Counted from the first letter of the stretch, positions 22,240 to 35,391 are shown. The stretch: DNA of 64,000 nt from Eustoma russellianum (GCA_036186865.1 AP025048.1:26251248-26315247); one strand, 5' to 3'. The notes: generated by a model from the letters alone, not told the origin. Translations and numbers: made by a program.

Positions 22240-25200
22240 CGTCCTACAAATAGTATCAGAAAGCAGGCAGACTCACAACAAGGAGATCCAATGATATTAG
22301 TGAAATGACAACCACTAGCTTCAAAACCAAACAAGAAGGTATCGATAGAGGTGTCAGTATAATAGAATCCACGAACCACCAGAGGAAGCAATCCAGCTGA
22401 TGTGTATAAGGTTGTATCCAAAAACATTCGCCCATGTTGAGCCAAATGATGTGCTACCATATTTATTTCTTGAGGTATGTAGTGAAGGCGACTCTGAGTG
22501 AGATGAAGAAGTGACTGCAACCGGACATATTCAGGTAGGGAGGAAAAATCCGAAGCCTGCACCACCTGCTTGTAGTCTGTCTCAAGTAAGAGATTACGCT
22601 GTAGTCGACCGAAGAAAAGAAGACTGTATAATAAAGCCTGAATTTCTGCACGCAATGGTGAGAGAGCGTGTAAGGCAAATGAAATAGCCGCGATTATGTG
22701 CCGCACAGAGTCTCAAAGAATTGCCCCAGCCGACGCCATTGTAGTCCCAGCAAAAGCATAAACATTTAATTTTAAATTTCCGGAGGGGGGCAAAGTCCAT
22801 TTCAGAATACGCACTTGCTTGAGACGTAAGTGAGGAGTAAAGCCTGTCGAAATAAGTGATGGTATATGGGCCACTAATTTTGTTCCATGTAATGTAGAAG
22901 ACCAATCATAGCACGATTGACGAGCCATAATATAGATACTGGAGGGTGGAAGATCGGCTGAACCATATATATAATTTGTATATACCTTCCAAACAGCCCA
23001 GCAGAGCATGATAGGCCCAACGACTCGTAAATGTCCTGATATTGTACGAGTTGTAGAGGTCAGCCACCACTTGAGCAAATAGGACCGAATTTTTGCTTCA
23101 CTACACAGGGGTCCATTTAATATCCAAGAGAAACGCGTCCAAACATCTTTGACATATGAGCACTGAAGGAAGATGTGATCCATGTTGCCTAAATGTATCC
23201 GACAAAATGGACAAAGTGTTGGGCAGATCTATGTAAAATGGGTTAAGTTTTCCTCCAAAGGTAATGCTCGATGGAATAGATGCCACATGAAAAAACTTGC
23301 ATACTTAGGCAATATTTGCCACCAAATAAACTTGTGAGAATATAATTGCACGTGAACCACATGTATGTCATCATATGCATATCGAATGGCAAACATACCC
23401 AATGGGGAAGAACGCCATTGAGGCAACGTGTCAGTCGTAGTAAGTTGTAAACAAACCGAATGAATGGAGCAAATTCTCTTCCAGCCTGGTGAGTCGTAGT
23501 TTCGAGGAACATAATCCTAGCGAATACCATAATGCTGTTGCATGTAGTTTGTCCAAGGCGTGTTTTTCATTTGATAATTCCACCATAGTTTGCAATCATA
23601 TGCCTGTTGTATCAATGGCATACTTCTAATACCAACACCTCCCTCTCCTTCCGGTAAACATAGCGTAGATAATGCCCTCCAAGGATAACGAGCACCCCAA
23701 ATAAAATGGGATATTTTCCTGCTAATTGCTTGCATCACACTCTTGGGCAATCTTACCGATGATAACAGATGTAAAGGCAGGGACGAGAGAACAGATCGGA
23801 TTAAGACAATTCGACCTCCTGGAGTAAGCAGATGTCGTGCCCAACCTATCAGCTTTGCATCAAAGTGTTGCAAAAGTGAGGTGCAATAATGAGCGTGATT
23901 TATTCCACGATAGAGATAAGATCCTAGATATTTAACAGGAAGTGTTGAAGGCCGCATAAGAAGAACAGTGCCCATAGTGCGCAAAGATGGATCCGCGACG
24001 TAGGAACTAGTAACAACCTGACTTTTGCTATAGTTCACCAATTGACCGGATGCTTGTTGATATGCAACTAGAAATTTCTGAAAAGCCTTAAGATTCTGTG
24101 TTGAGCCATTAAGAAATATAAGAAGATCATCCGCGTAAGCTAAATGCAAAACCGGCCGAACTCTGCTGAATGAAAACCCTTGTAATGCCCCACTATTGAA
24201 TAGGTGCTTGATTCCACAACTGAATCCTTCAGAACCAATAATAAATAATAAAGGAGATAGAGGATCACCTTGCTTCACTCCCCTTGTTGGCGAAAAATAA
24301 CCATATGTTGTGCCATTGATTGCTACTGAGAGCTTTGAGTAGCGCATATTGTTCATGATTATACGAATCAACCGCTCATGAAATCCAAACTTTAGTAATA
24401 TTAACTCGAGATAAGTCCAATTAACCTGGTCAAAGACTTTAGCCATATCCAGCTTGATAATCAGGTTAGCTCCTCGGGTTCTCCTGTCAATAATGTGGAT
24501 CATCTCATTTTCCATAAGAACATGCTCACTAATGTCATGGCCCTACAATAAACCTATCTGTTCCTCCAAAATTATATGTGGAAGAAGTGCTGACAGTCGA
24601 GAAGCAATGACTCTAGTCGTGACTTTACTTAAGAAATTAGATAAACATATTGGTCGAAAATCAGCATATGAAGTGGGGTGTTCCTTTTTGGGTATCAATG
24701 TAATTAGAGAATAGATCATGACCTTTGGCACAGGCACCCCTAGAAAGAATTCATGTATAGCGCATAGCACATCTAATCGAATGATGTCCCAACATGTGCG
24801 AAAGAAACGACCATTAAAGCCGTGAGGTCCAGCAGCGCTGTTAGGGCTTAGGTTCCATATAGCATCTTTAACTTCCTCCATATCTGAAATGGCTATTAAC
24901 CTTTCATTGTCAGCTGATGTAATCAACGAAGAAATATTGTGTAGAAAAGAATTAACTTCGACAACCGGCACATTAGAGAATAGTTGCTAAAAGTACTCTA
25001 CCGCAACATTTCCTAGGGCGTCATTGTCATGCAGCAGTTCACCGGCTGAATTTTGAATTGGTCAGATTCTCTGGCGTCGATGTCGTTCCTTGACCATGGC
25101 ATGAAAATAGGATGTATCAGCCTCACCTTCGGCCATCCAATGTACTCTTGCTGTTTTGGGACCAGTAGGAGGCTTGTTCTTTCTGTGTCCGCAAGAGAAG

Positions 25201-26175
25201 GGCTTGCGCAAGAGAGAATGCCTCCCTATTTGCAGGAGTGGGATCATCATCATATGCTTTTTCCATCCTAGAATAAGTGATCTCTACTTCTTTGGCTTTA
25301 CTAAATATGTTTCCAAAAACTAACCGATTCCAGTGACGAAGGTCACATTTAAGCAGTCGAAGTTTACTGTATAGGCCACGCATTCCCTCGATCATGGGAT
25401 ACTTCTTCCATTGTGCTGCCACAATGAATAGAAATCATCATGTAAGGACCATGCATTAAGATAACTGAATGGGATTATTGGATTTGACTGCGATAGAGAA
25501 CATTTGAGTAATGATGGAGAGTGGTCGGATGTGGCACACGGTAAATGATGAACGACAGTATCAGCAAATAAGTCTGAAAAAAGATGGACTACACAACATT
25601 CGATCAAGTCAACGTAAAACTCGGCCTTGACCATGTCCACGAGCCCAAGTAAATAAGGATCCCATCGTAGGAATAGTCTGCAACTAACAGTGATGGACAC
25701 ACGCATTATAATCTTCTAAAGAACGAAGCGTAGGAGTGGATCGACCTCTGTGTTCCTCCAGCGTTAGAAAGGTGTTAAAGTCACCCCCAAAAATCCATGG
25801 ATCCGCTAACATCTGAAACTGAATTATCAAAGAATCCCAAAGTAACTGACGTTCGACAATGGTATGCCTGCCATATACTACAGACCATCCGAAGTGCGGT
25901 TGTGTCTGCCGCCATTAAATTGCAGTAAAGATGTCTGAGTCCCATGTTCAATATGCAAAAATCTAAAGTAGATGAATGCCAGAAAACCCATATATTTTCG
26001 TCACAAGTGTGAATTGCATGACTATATCCTAACTTTAGCAGATAATATGTAATATTTGAGGGCCGCTGTTTTGGTTTATAATGACTAACAACTCAACACG
26101 ATTCTCATGCAACAAGTGTAATAATCAACCGATGGAGGTGCAAAGGCCTCCAACATTCCAAGTTAAAGCATTCAT
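22240..26175 (-). pseudogene. LINE ORF2: APE endonuclease, reverse transcriptase, zf-RVT, RNase H
   Basis: The start at 26175 gives MNALTWNVGGL, the conserved first strand of the APE-type endonuclease; IFGGDFNTF (near 25800) and SDHSP (near 25530) are further endonuclease motifs. The RT occupies about 24971-23517 with KLDMAKVFDQVNW, GVKQGDPLSPLLF and catalytic YADD in LAYADDLLIF. The zf-RVT region (HIFLQCSYVKDVW) is near 23160 and an RVT_3-type RNase H follows from about 22780. Reading frames change at least five times (for example near 25706, 25400, 24970, 24520 and 23420). No 3' UTR or poly(A) is present because the Copia insertion intervenes. Confidence 0.85.
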
Positions 26176-26505
26176 TGAGAAAGATCGAAGGGAGCACCAC
26201 TACGTGTTGCACTTCGTATCATAACATTAGAAGGTGGACGAGGTGGCAGTTCTTTTCTAGTCCTGCAACGACGACGAGGGGCCACTGGAATAAAGACATC
26301 ATTTTCGGAAGGCACACTAGAAAAACATTCCTGCAGAATTCCATCATCAGTAGATAGTATAAGACGATGAAAAAGGTGCTTACCAATTAAATCTGAGGCT
26401 TGTCGCGTCTGTTGACAAAATTCAGAGCAAAAATTGGCATCATAGGAAGGCGGCTAGTCCACATGATGCCTAACATCTGAGTCAGAGCATTGACCTACAT
26501 CTGGT

Positions 26506-27245
26506 TCATCTATATTTTTGTTTTGTAACAAAAAGATCTTCTGTGTCGGTATGAAGGAGAGTAATATCCTCCTTAGCAATGATATCAATATTGGAAGATT
26601 CAGGCAGCGATGGATTTCCTGCAGAAATCTGAGGATCTGCGTGATCTGCATGAGAGAGTGGATCTTTTGTGAGAAGCGTAATAGGGTTAGCAGGATTTAG
26701 CCGTTGCTGGGTATTCTTCTTAGGAGTCCATCGGGTTGCAGGATTCGGTTGCTTTTGCGGCAGTGGTTGCTGGAGATGATCACAGGCCCCAACAGTGTGA
26801 CCTAGGCGGCGGCAATCCTCACAAAAAGGTGGCAACTCTTCGTAAATGATTTGTTGCTGGATTATCTTTTGTTTGCCTTGTAAAAATAGCTTCTTTGGCA
26901 ATTCCTTGGAGACATCTAACTCCACGCAAATTCTAGGCGACTGACGGACGAAGGCCATCCGCAGTAGCCACATCAAGCTTAACCAGATGGCCGACCACCC
27001 GCGATTTTGAAGAGCGTTGAACGGTGATGAAAATGGAGCGACAGCCCAGGAAAAGCAATCCAGACTAGCACAATAGGAACGTCTGTAGCAGGGTTGAAAT
27101 CCACCGTCCATTTGGTGACCCTCATAGTATAACCCGCAATTGTCCAAGAGCGACGAGAAAAACATCGAAAATAATCCGGTTCATGAGTAAAATTTAGCAA
27201 AATATGGGATTGATCAAGAAGGTAATCTTTACGGCAGCATGGTAG
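26506..27245 (-). pseudogene. LINE-B ORF1 (DUF4283 + zinc knuckle), N-terminus missing
   Basis: A minus-strand frame contains AAVKIT, HILLNFTHEPDYFRC and MRVTKWTVDFNP (DUF4283), then shifts frame near 26985. It continues with RICVELDVSKELPKKLF and the knuckle CEDCRRLGHTVGACDH near 26800-26830, followed by a Gln/Pro-rich tail to the stop at 26506. It closely parallels the ORF1 at 1-1179 but is a distinct copy. The first ~70 residues are absent, replaced by LINE-C. Confidence 0.8.
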
Positions 27246-29613
27246 TGCATATGTGGGTTTGAAGCTAGATCTCTCAAAGGCTTTTGATAGGGTTGAATGG
27301 TGCTACTTGAGGAGTGTCATGGAACGTATGCATTTCCCACTGCGATTTATAACCCTGCTCATGCAATGTATCTCCACCGCCTCATTTGCTGCTCTTGTCA
27401 ATGGACAGCCAACGGACACGTTTATCCCCTCACGTGGTATTCGACAAGGGTGCCCCCTCTCCCCATTTCTCTTTCTCATTTGTGCTGAGGGTCTTTCATT
27501 GTTAATACGTAGGGAAGAACATAGGGGTTGCTGGAACGGTATGTCCTTTGGTTATGCTAGCCCAAATATCACACATTTGTTATTTGCAGATGACTCACTC
27601 TTGTTTTTCAAAGCTACAGTTGAGCAGGCACAAATTGTAAAGAATGTTCTTGAGCAATATTGTGGCATTTTGGGCCAAGCTATTAACCTGCAAATATCAA
27701 ATGCCTTCTTCTCCAAAGATATACACTCCTCGCTGGCGGACGTGATATGCACTACCTTGGGTGTCCAGAATGGCTGTACTGATGGGAGATACTTAGGGTA
27801 CAAAAAAAGGTATCTGGTTGGAAAGAACAATTCCTATCTTTTGCAGGAAAGGAAGTTCTCATTAAATCAGTTTTGCAGTCTATTCCTACATATGTCATGC
27901 AATGTTTCCAGCTTCCAAACTCTGTATGTGATAAATTAAGATCTATCATCCGGGGTTTTTGGTCGTGCCCTAAAGGAAAAGAACAATCATGTGGAAATTG
28001 TGGGATAAAGTCTGTCGACCAAAGCAAGACGGCGGACTAGGCTTTCGTGAGTTGAAGGTGTTTAATTTATCCATGCTCGCAAAGCAGGGGTGGCGACTCA
28101 TCCAACATCCAAGTAGCCTAATGGCTCGTGTTCTAGCAAGTAAATACTACCCTAGAGGCACCTTCTTCTCTGCAGGTATGTCTGCTCGTCCATCAAATCT
28201 ATGGCGTAGTATCTTGGCGGGGAGATCTTTGCTATCACTAGGTTGTCGTTTTCGTGTTGGTGATGGTAACAGCATTGACATTTGGAATGATTCCTGGGTT
28301 CCTCTTCCCCAATCCTTCAAACCTCTAAACCGTACACTACAAGTTCCTACAGTGCGCAAGGTAAAAGATCTCATGCAGGCTGAAGTTGGCAGTTGGAATG
28401 ACAATCTAGTGGATACTATTTTCCTTGCATACGAAGTTAAAGCTATTAAATCTATTCCACTAGTCAATCATGTCGGTGAAGATAGAATGATATGGCACCA
28501 CACCTCCAACAGGATGTATACAGTTAGATCAGGTTATCATGTATATATGAAGTACCACGGGATTATAATTGAGAAAGGGGAAGCTTCAGAGCCTAAAGGA
28601 ATGCAGACAATCTGGAAACGAGTGTGGAAGATCGCAACAATGCCGAAAGTTAAGATTTTTCTTTGGAAGTTATTGGAAGGGGCATTAGCAGTCCGCGGAA
28701 ACCTTGCTAGTCGACTCCCTAATGTCGTACCCTATTGCCCGCTATGTCTGACGCATGTTGAAATAGAGTTCCATTGCTTTTTTAGCTGTGCATGGATTGG
28801 TGAATTGTGGCACACTGCAATGTACATCCCCATCCTGCAGACTACCAGATAACGTTGCATGACATTCCACAATGGTGCTATGAACACCTTACTCCAGAAC
28901 AACAAGTGCAGCTCTCTCTTTTACTGTGGCTCATATGGAAGGCAAGGTGTGACTTTATTTTCAATGAGTGTCGTCCCCGGCCAAATATGCATAAGATAGC
29001 TAAAGAATGTGCTGCAGTTCTTCCAACTGTGCTAGCGAAAGTGAATTCAGAAGACTGCGCTGTGGGGGTATATCGGAGGCTGAAGGATACGCATTACTGG
29101 ATGCCGCCACAAGCCCCTACGATATCCATCAACGTAGATGCTGCATGTGGAGAGGACGGTAGCCGTGCATTGGGGTTATTAGTGCGAAATTGCGAGGGAG
29201 ACATCCTATGGGCGGAATCATTTCATCTCCCAAACAACATAGACATGCTTCACTGTGAGATTCTTGCCATATATAGATGTATTAAGCATGCTATATCAGA
29301 GGGTTTTATATCTTATATAGTTTGGTCAGACTGCTCAATAGCGGTGGAGCTGTTGAACAATCGGGTCGACAGAACACATCCCCTATTTTCTTTGTTGCAA
29401 GAATGTAAACTGATGCTCTCATCGCATGGTAGTAATCAGGTTTTATTCACTAGGCGCTGTAAGAATCTTCCTGCTCACCATTTGGCGCGTCTTGGTTTGC
29501 CTTACTCTACAGGAATGATCTGGGGCTCCAACCCCCCCCCCCCCCTCTTCTTGTATTTGATACTGCGATTGCAGATTTGAATAAATAAACATGTTTCTTT
29601 GTCTCAAAAAAAA
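27246..29613 (+). mobile_element. LINE-C, 5'-truncated L1-type LINE with poly(A)
   Basis: Plus-strand LINE that begins inside the RT palm (at KLDLSKAFDRVEW) and ends with AATAAATAAACATG followed by eight A residues at 29606-29613. It lacks ORF1 and the endonuclease, the usual result of incomplete target-primed reverse transcription. Its RT differs strongly from LINE-B, so the head-to-head pair is two separate elements rather than one inverted copy. I found no convincing target duplication. Confidence 0.8.
27253..29580 (+). pseudogene. LINE ORF2 C-terminal half: RT, zf-RVT, RNase H
   Basis: Three open frames in sequence. 27253-27939 is RT with KLDLSKAFD, GIRQGCPLSPFLF and FADDSLLF. 27989-28852 is the RT thumb and zf-RVT with KIFLWKLLEGALAVRGNL and CPLCLTHVEIEFHCFFSC. 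28807-29580 is RVT_3 RNase H with INVDAAC, HCEILAIYRCI and VWSDCSIAVELL, carrying the acidic residues expected of that fold. Frameshifts lie near 27800-27990 and 28810-28850. A 12-C run at 29531-29542 occurs near the C-terminus. Endonuclease absent. Confidence 0.85.
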
Positions 29614-30849
29614 CTGCAAGTATCATCTTATTCAAAACTCATCCTCACATATACGTTTGCTTTCCACGTTATAAAAAAAAAATCAAAAGAAGGCTGCGTT
29701 TTCTGTCATCACATCCGAAGACAAAAACAAAAAAAAAAAAAACAACAAAGGAGAAAAGTTTCTGTCTTTGGGTTCAAACTCATCCCACATTCTCCATGCA
29801 TGCGTACGTGAATGCGATTCTAACTGTTGCTTGGAATTTTTTTCTCCTTGCTTGATTCACATTTTGTCAATCTTGTTAAAGAAAAAGGAAAAAGGTCACA
29901 TCTTTTGGATTCTTGATTGATTCCCATGCATGCACACGTTATCCGAACTTTCTCCTGGAACCTTTTCTCATCTCACTTGATTCACAATATATCTATTTTG
30001 TTAAAAAAGGAAAGCTGCGGAATCAAATAAAAAAAGATTACCATTCTTTGCTTCTATACACTCGGCAGAACGTGTAGCCAAATAGAAAAGTTTGGACTTT
30101 GGACGTACTTTCACTATTAACCCTTCAAGATCAATTCTTTACACACACTTGAAAATAGGTTCATTGTATTAGAGTTTAAATTCCGCCATAGCATATAAAT
30201 TTAGTCCATTGCTTAAAAGTGATACCTAGTCACACGTAAATCTTGTTGCTAACGAAGCTTTTAGTTGATTTTAGACTTGTGTGACTTGATTGCATTGTTG
30301 CTTGGTTTGCGTTGCAATTTTGTTGTATCCAAAGCATCATCTTCAAGCCAAACCAAACTACAAAAGGCTTAATCCCGAAGACAAAATCTGCTTGCCGAAA
30401 TCTAACCAAAACAGCTGAGGTACCATTTGTTTTTGCCACAAAATATCGACGGAAAATATTTGCCAAAGCAAGATTCGAAACTGAATCAAAAGAGACAAAA
30501 AATATAATAAAAAAAGATCAGACAGCATCAAAAGTGGGAAGAACCGAGACCCACAAAGGAAAGAGGACAAGCTGCGATTGTCCTAACTTGTGCGACAAAT
30601 AGAATTAAGTTGTTGATAGATATTGTTGCCTATCAAGTCCACCATCATATTATACAAAACCGTGCCCTTATAACCTACAAAGCACCTCACCCTTCATTAT
30701 CTTTACACTTGGATACTTGGTTATTGTAATTAAATCAACAACTTGTGATCAACTTGCATAAGGCTAAGGTTAACTAAAGATTGCCCAGGGTAACCCTTAG
30801 TTTTCTTTGGCTCAGCCTTTGACGTGAATTTTGGTTTCCTTTTTCTTTG
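29614..30849. other. Intergenic; diverged tandem repeat, no gene seen
   Basis: AT-rich DNA with A runs. Two diverged repeat units at about 29793-29915 and 29928-30015 share TGCATGC...ACGT, CTTGATTCACA and TTGTTAAA. A 96-codon frame at 30312-30602 has no recognisable domain and biased composition, so it is not called a gene. Confidence 0.5.
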
Positions 30850-33130
30850 ATTCGTAGAAGGTTAAGTGTGTTAGAAGCAGTTCAATTCTTCTACCATTAA
30901 CATCTCAAATTTAGACTTCTTACACTCTTCGAAGTCCTTTACTAATGTAGGGTTAGTTGAACCAAAGATAATGTCATCTACATATATTTGGACTATCAAT
31001 AAATCATTGTCTTTTTTTTTTAGAAATAATATATTGTCTATGGTCATCCTTTGATAAGAAAGTTTACAAATCTATCATACCAAGCTATTGGAGCTTGTTT
31101 CAACCCATATAAAGCTTTCTTAAACTTGTATACATGGTTAGGATTCTTTGGATCTTCGAATCCAGGGGGTTGTTTGACAAAAACTTCTTCTTGGATGTAT
31201 CCATTTAAGAAAGCACTCTTGGCATCCATTTGGAAAAGTTTAATGTTGTTTACACGTGCAATAGCAAGTAACAATCTAATGGCCTCTAGTCGCGCAGCGG
31301 GTGCAAAAGTTTCTTCATAATCTATTCCTTCTTGTTGATTATAACATTTTGAGACTAGCCTAGCTTTATTTCTTGTAATGTTACCTTGTTCATCTATTTT
31401 ATTCCTAAATACCCTTTTACTTATTATAGATTTATTTTCGAGTTTAGGTACTAAATCTCACACATTGTTTCGGGTAAATTGGCTCAACTCTTCATGCATG
31501 GCATCTATCCATGATATATCGCCTAAGGCTTTCTTAACATTCTTAGGTTCTAAGTGGGAGATTAAGCTATACCCTTCAGCTTGAATTATATTTCTACGTG
31601 TTCTAACCCCATCACTCGGATTACTAATGATTAACTCTTTAGGATTTTTATGTTTATCTTTTATAAGCCACCAATTCCTAGGTTGGCTAGGTTCGCCGTT
31701 ATCATGTTCAAATGTTTCATTAGTGTGAACATTATTATATACAATTGGAACATCTTGTAAATTAGATGGATTTTCTTCCAGTTGCAAAATTTCTTCATTT
31801 ACCTCACCTAAGGGTTCATGCATGTCTTGTTTGGGGGGAGTTGGTTCTAGATGATCATATACTGGCTCAAGTAATATATCGTTATCACCAAACATATTTT
31901 CAACATTATTCTCATGTTTCTTTTGAGTTTTATCACACATTTCAAGATATGCATTCTCATTGAATTTCACATGTATAGATTCATTTATCTTTCTAGATGC
32001 ATGATTATAACACCTATATGCTCTTGAGTTAGTTGAATATCCAACAAACATACATTCAATAGACTTTTGTTCAAATTTGTCTAGATTATCTTTAGTATTG
32101 AGTACAAAATATTTGCAACCAAAAACTCTAAGATAATATATCATAGGTTGTCTATTGTTTAGTAATTCATAATGTGTTTTATTTTACTTCCTTCTAATTG
32201 AAAGCCCATTTATTATATAACATGCACAACTAACAGCTTCAGCCCATAAGAATTTTAATTCACAAAACTTAATTACATCTTCTTTTTTAAAATCTCCACC
32301 TTTATCGCTCCTAATTATTTTAACGTTTTCCATGCAAAGATTTTCAAGTTCTTAATAAGATTTTCAATTGCCAATGGAGCATCGTCTTTGTGTGTTAAGA
32401 ACAATGTCCATGTGTATCGTGAGTATTCATCTACTATGACACACACATAGTAGTGTCCACCTAGACTTCTTGTCCTACTTGGGACTAAATAAGTCTAAAT
32501 GAAGCAATTCTAATACATGACTAGTACTCACTTCGTGTTTTGGTTTTAAAGTTTCTTTTACAAGTTTTCCTTTTGTGCATGTTTTACATAGTTGAAAATT
32601 ATCTAAGTCTAAATTAGGCATACCTCTAATTAGATTCTTCTTAGATAACTTGTCTATGGTTGAAATCTCTACATGACCTAATCTCCTATGCCATAAATTC
32701 ACATCTAGGTCATGTGATACTAAAAACTTAATCCTAGCAGCTAACATGTTACTTAATAATAATGTATAAATATTATCATCCCTATTTCTTTTTAGCACAA
32801 TTTCTCCCTTTTCATTTATTATATCACAACAATTAGGGAGAAAAGAAACATGATAACTAGAATCTATAAGTTGCAAAATACTTAATACGTTAGAAAGATT
32901 ACTTACTAACAACACATTTTGCATTTAAAATGTGTTAGGGTCCCCAATTGTCCCTTTTCCAACAATCTTGCCTTGGTTGTTGTCATTCAAAGTTACCTTT
33001 CCTCCAGTTTCCACTTGTTCCAGCTTGGTGAATAATTTGGGGTTGTTTGACATATGCCTTGAGCCTTCACTATCTAAAAACCACTTGGTTTTTAGATTCT
33101 TTGGCTTTGTCTCCTTCTTGTCCTCTTTAT
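30850..33130 (-). pseudogene. pol: Copia pol fragment: protease, integrase with core deletion, partial RT
   Basis: The minus strand shows a protease active-site region (WFLDSEGSRHM, normally DSGxSRHM) near 33050-33090. The integrase zinc region LWHRRLGHVEIS ... LCKTC spans 32924-32475. The integrase core starts with VIVDEYSRYTWTLFL, then jumps from IRSDKGGDF...KFCE directly to LKFLWAEA near 32240-32265. This removes about 40 residues including the catalytic Glu segment (VERKNRT in relatives). The RT contains FQMDAKSAFLNGYIQEEV, PPGFEDPKN, YGLKQAP and YVDDIIFGS near 30990, then decays. Several stops and frameshifts. Not functional. Confidence 0.85.
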
Positions 33131-33167
33131 GATTTACCTATAAATGAGACAAAGTTTTAGGTACCCT

Positions 33168-35118
33168 CTATTTGGGTCCTTGCATGTTAGGGGTTCCATC
33201 CTGGTTTATATACCTTTTAGGTGTCCGAACTTGGATGTACCTTCTAGGCACATATTTGACTTTATCAATTGAATACAAAGGATTAACATGTATTTGGCCA
33301 TTCCACTTAAAAGAAGATATGTTGTAATACATGTTATATCTTGGTTTATAATCATTATGAAGTGGCCGATTTTGATAGTGAGTATAAGACATATAATTTT
33401 GTCTCTTAACCGGTGCTTTATAAGTATAGTCATAAGTATTCTTATAAGCGTTATAAGGAAATTGCCTATATTTTGGTTTATATGTATCAACATGAGTTGG
33501 ATGTTGTTTACTTTGCCTAGTCACATTTGTATATATATAGGCATAATTTATAGGTGTTCAAGATACAAAATTTTTCTTAGATGCTTTTGTGGGTGCATGT
33601 TGCATTTTTGCCTTAGAATGAGTAGAAGAAGGAGTAGCAGGCAAAATGTGTACATTTGATTTAGTTGTACTATATGGTAATTTAGACTTAGATGATACAA
33701 AGTTAGTTTTTTTGCCTAACTTGTCATTTTCTTCTATATAGCCTAAGCCTTTTTTATCATTTTCATATTTTTGTGACGATATTAATGTATCTAACATGTT
33801 TGTTCCAGATTTAAATTGTTCAAACATTTTTTCTAAGTCTAATTTTGATGTTTTAAGTTGTGATATTTCATTTTCACAATTTCCTACCTTAGATTTTAAC
33901 ATGCTATTTTAAGTTTTTAAAGTATGCTCGTTTTTCCGATATGACTCAATTTTAATCTATAAAGATTCAAGAGTATTAGTATGCTCTTGTTTCAAAATAT
34001 TCTAATTGATCGGAAAATTTCAAGTTGGACGTCTTCAAATTGTCATCTTCAATTAATTTTTTTTCTCTTCAGATAGCCGTTTACAGTGAGCATGCATCTT
34101 CAAAAACTCTTTGTACATTTCATCAAATGTCATTTTATTATCAGAATCTACTTTGGAGGAGGAAATTATCTCGCTGGATAGGAAGTAGACTTGAGCTTCC
34201 TCATTGTTAGATTCTGAGTACGAGTCGCTCCATGTGCTCGACTTCATTGCCCGTTTGCCTTTTCTTGCCTTGGGCTCCTTTGCCTTAGGTTTTTGCGCCT
34301 CCTTGTCTTGTTTATTATTGTTATTATTTTTCTTTGTCAGACAGTCATATGAAATGTGTCCTTTTTGACCACATTCGTAGCATTTTAACTTTTTATTATA
34401 CCACTTGTTATCATTAGAGCTATTTTTCTTAGGTTGAGAAGAAAAATAAGAAGAAGACTTATTTCTATTAGGTCGTTTGAAAAACTTCCTAAGTTTTCTA
34501 GCTACTAAGATTAAATCAGCATCCAATTCACTATCACTATTACTTTCATTATTATTTATATGTGACTCAGTTGATTTGAGAGCAATAGATTTACCGGATG
34601 ATTTAGATGACTCGGACTTTTGTTGGTTTAGTTTTACCTCGTATGCTCTAAGTGAACCAATCAATTCATCTATTTTAGTGATTGACTTTGTCTCCTCAAT
34701 TGCTGTTACCTTTGGATCACATTTAGCAGGAAGACTTCATAGCACTTTTTGAAATTTCTCATTGTTGGTAAAGGATTTGCCTAAAGCTTCAAGTGCATTG
34801 AAAATGTTAGTAATTCTCAAATCCATAGATGTTATGGATTCGTTTGGCAATATTTTGAAAGACTAGTTCAGTCATAAGCATATTTATTTTTGAATCTTTT
34901 ACACCGCTAGTACCTTTATGCTTTAATTCTAGTGATTTCAACATATCGTGTGCGTTAGTGCAATTTGACACATATCTTGCTTCAGAGGCCGTTAGTCCGT
35001 TTAAAAGGAATTTCATAGCTTTGGCATTTATGGACATTTTCTTTTTATCTTCTACAAACCATTTACTTTTGTATTTTTCTACTTCTTGTGTGACTTCACT
35101 AACTTGCACAATTTTCAT
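33168..35118 (-). pseudogene. gag: Copia gag (UBN2-type, CCHC zinc knuckle), broken
   Basis: The frame opening at 35118 carries the UBN2-like capsid segment (AMKFLLNGLTASEARYVSNC, HKGTSGVKDSKINML). After a break it continues with TKIDELIGSLRAYEVKL and the knuckle CYECGQKGHISYDC near 34340-34385. A Lys-rich and Ser-rich acidic region follows, then a coiled-coil-like segment (33558-33902) with DKKGLGYIEEND, and a Tyr/His/Arg-rich tail to 33168. Frameshifts lie near 34840, 34050 and 33550. This gives the part of gag that is missing from the plus-strand element at 14970. Confidence 0.8.
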
Positions 35119-35391
35119 CAGAATGTAAGGCCCATCTTCAACTATAGATCATGAATCGATGTCTATAACCATTAAGAATAGCTACATCCTAAGTTTTCAA
35201 TGAATGTAATTATTACCATCAAAAAGAGGAGGACGCTGGGTAGACATACCTTCCAACTCACCTTTGTCAGAAACTATGTCCATTGTATGTACCTTTGACT
35301 TGAGATGTGCAGGCTACAATAAATTTTTGCGCATATGCCTTGTCTTCTTAGTGTGGTGTTTAAACATTGCTTCTTGGAGTGGTGTTGGCCT

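Larger units (their letters stand above)
22240..27245 (-). mobile_element. LINE-B, L1-type non-LTR retrotransposon
   Basis: Minus-strand order is ORF1 (27245-26506), then ORF2 from 26175 with endonuclease, RT, zf-RVT and RNase H. It is cut at its 3' end by the Copia 3' LTR at 22239/22240 and stops at its 5' end inside ORF1 against LINE-C at about 27245. Many frameshifts and stops show it is long dead. Confidence 0.8.

Noticed and set aside
22240..29613. LINE-B and LINE-C as one LINE inverted by twin priming
   Set aside because: Both parts contain their own RT and RNase H with clearly different sequences, so they are two elements.
30312..30602. 96-codon Lys/Thr-rich open frame
   Set aside because: No domain, biased composition, surrounding A-rich DNA and no supporting splice or promoter signals.
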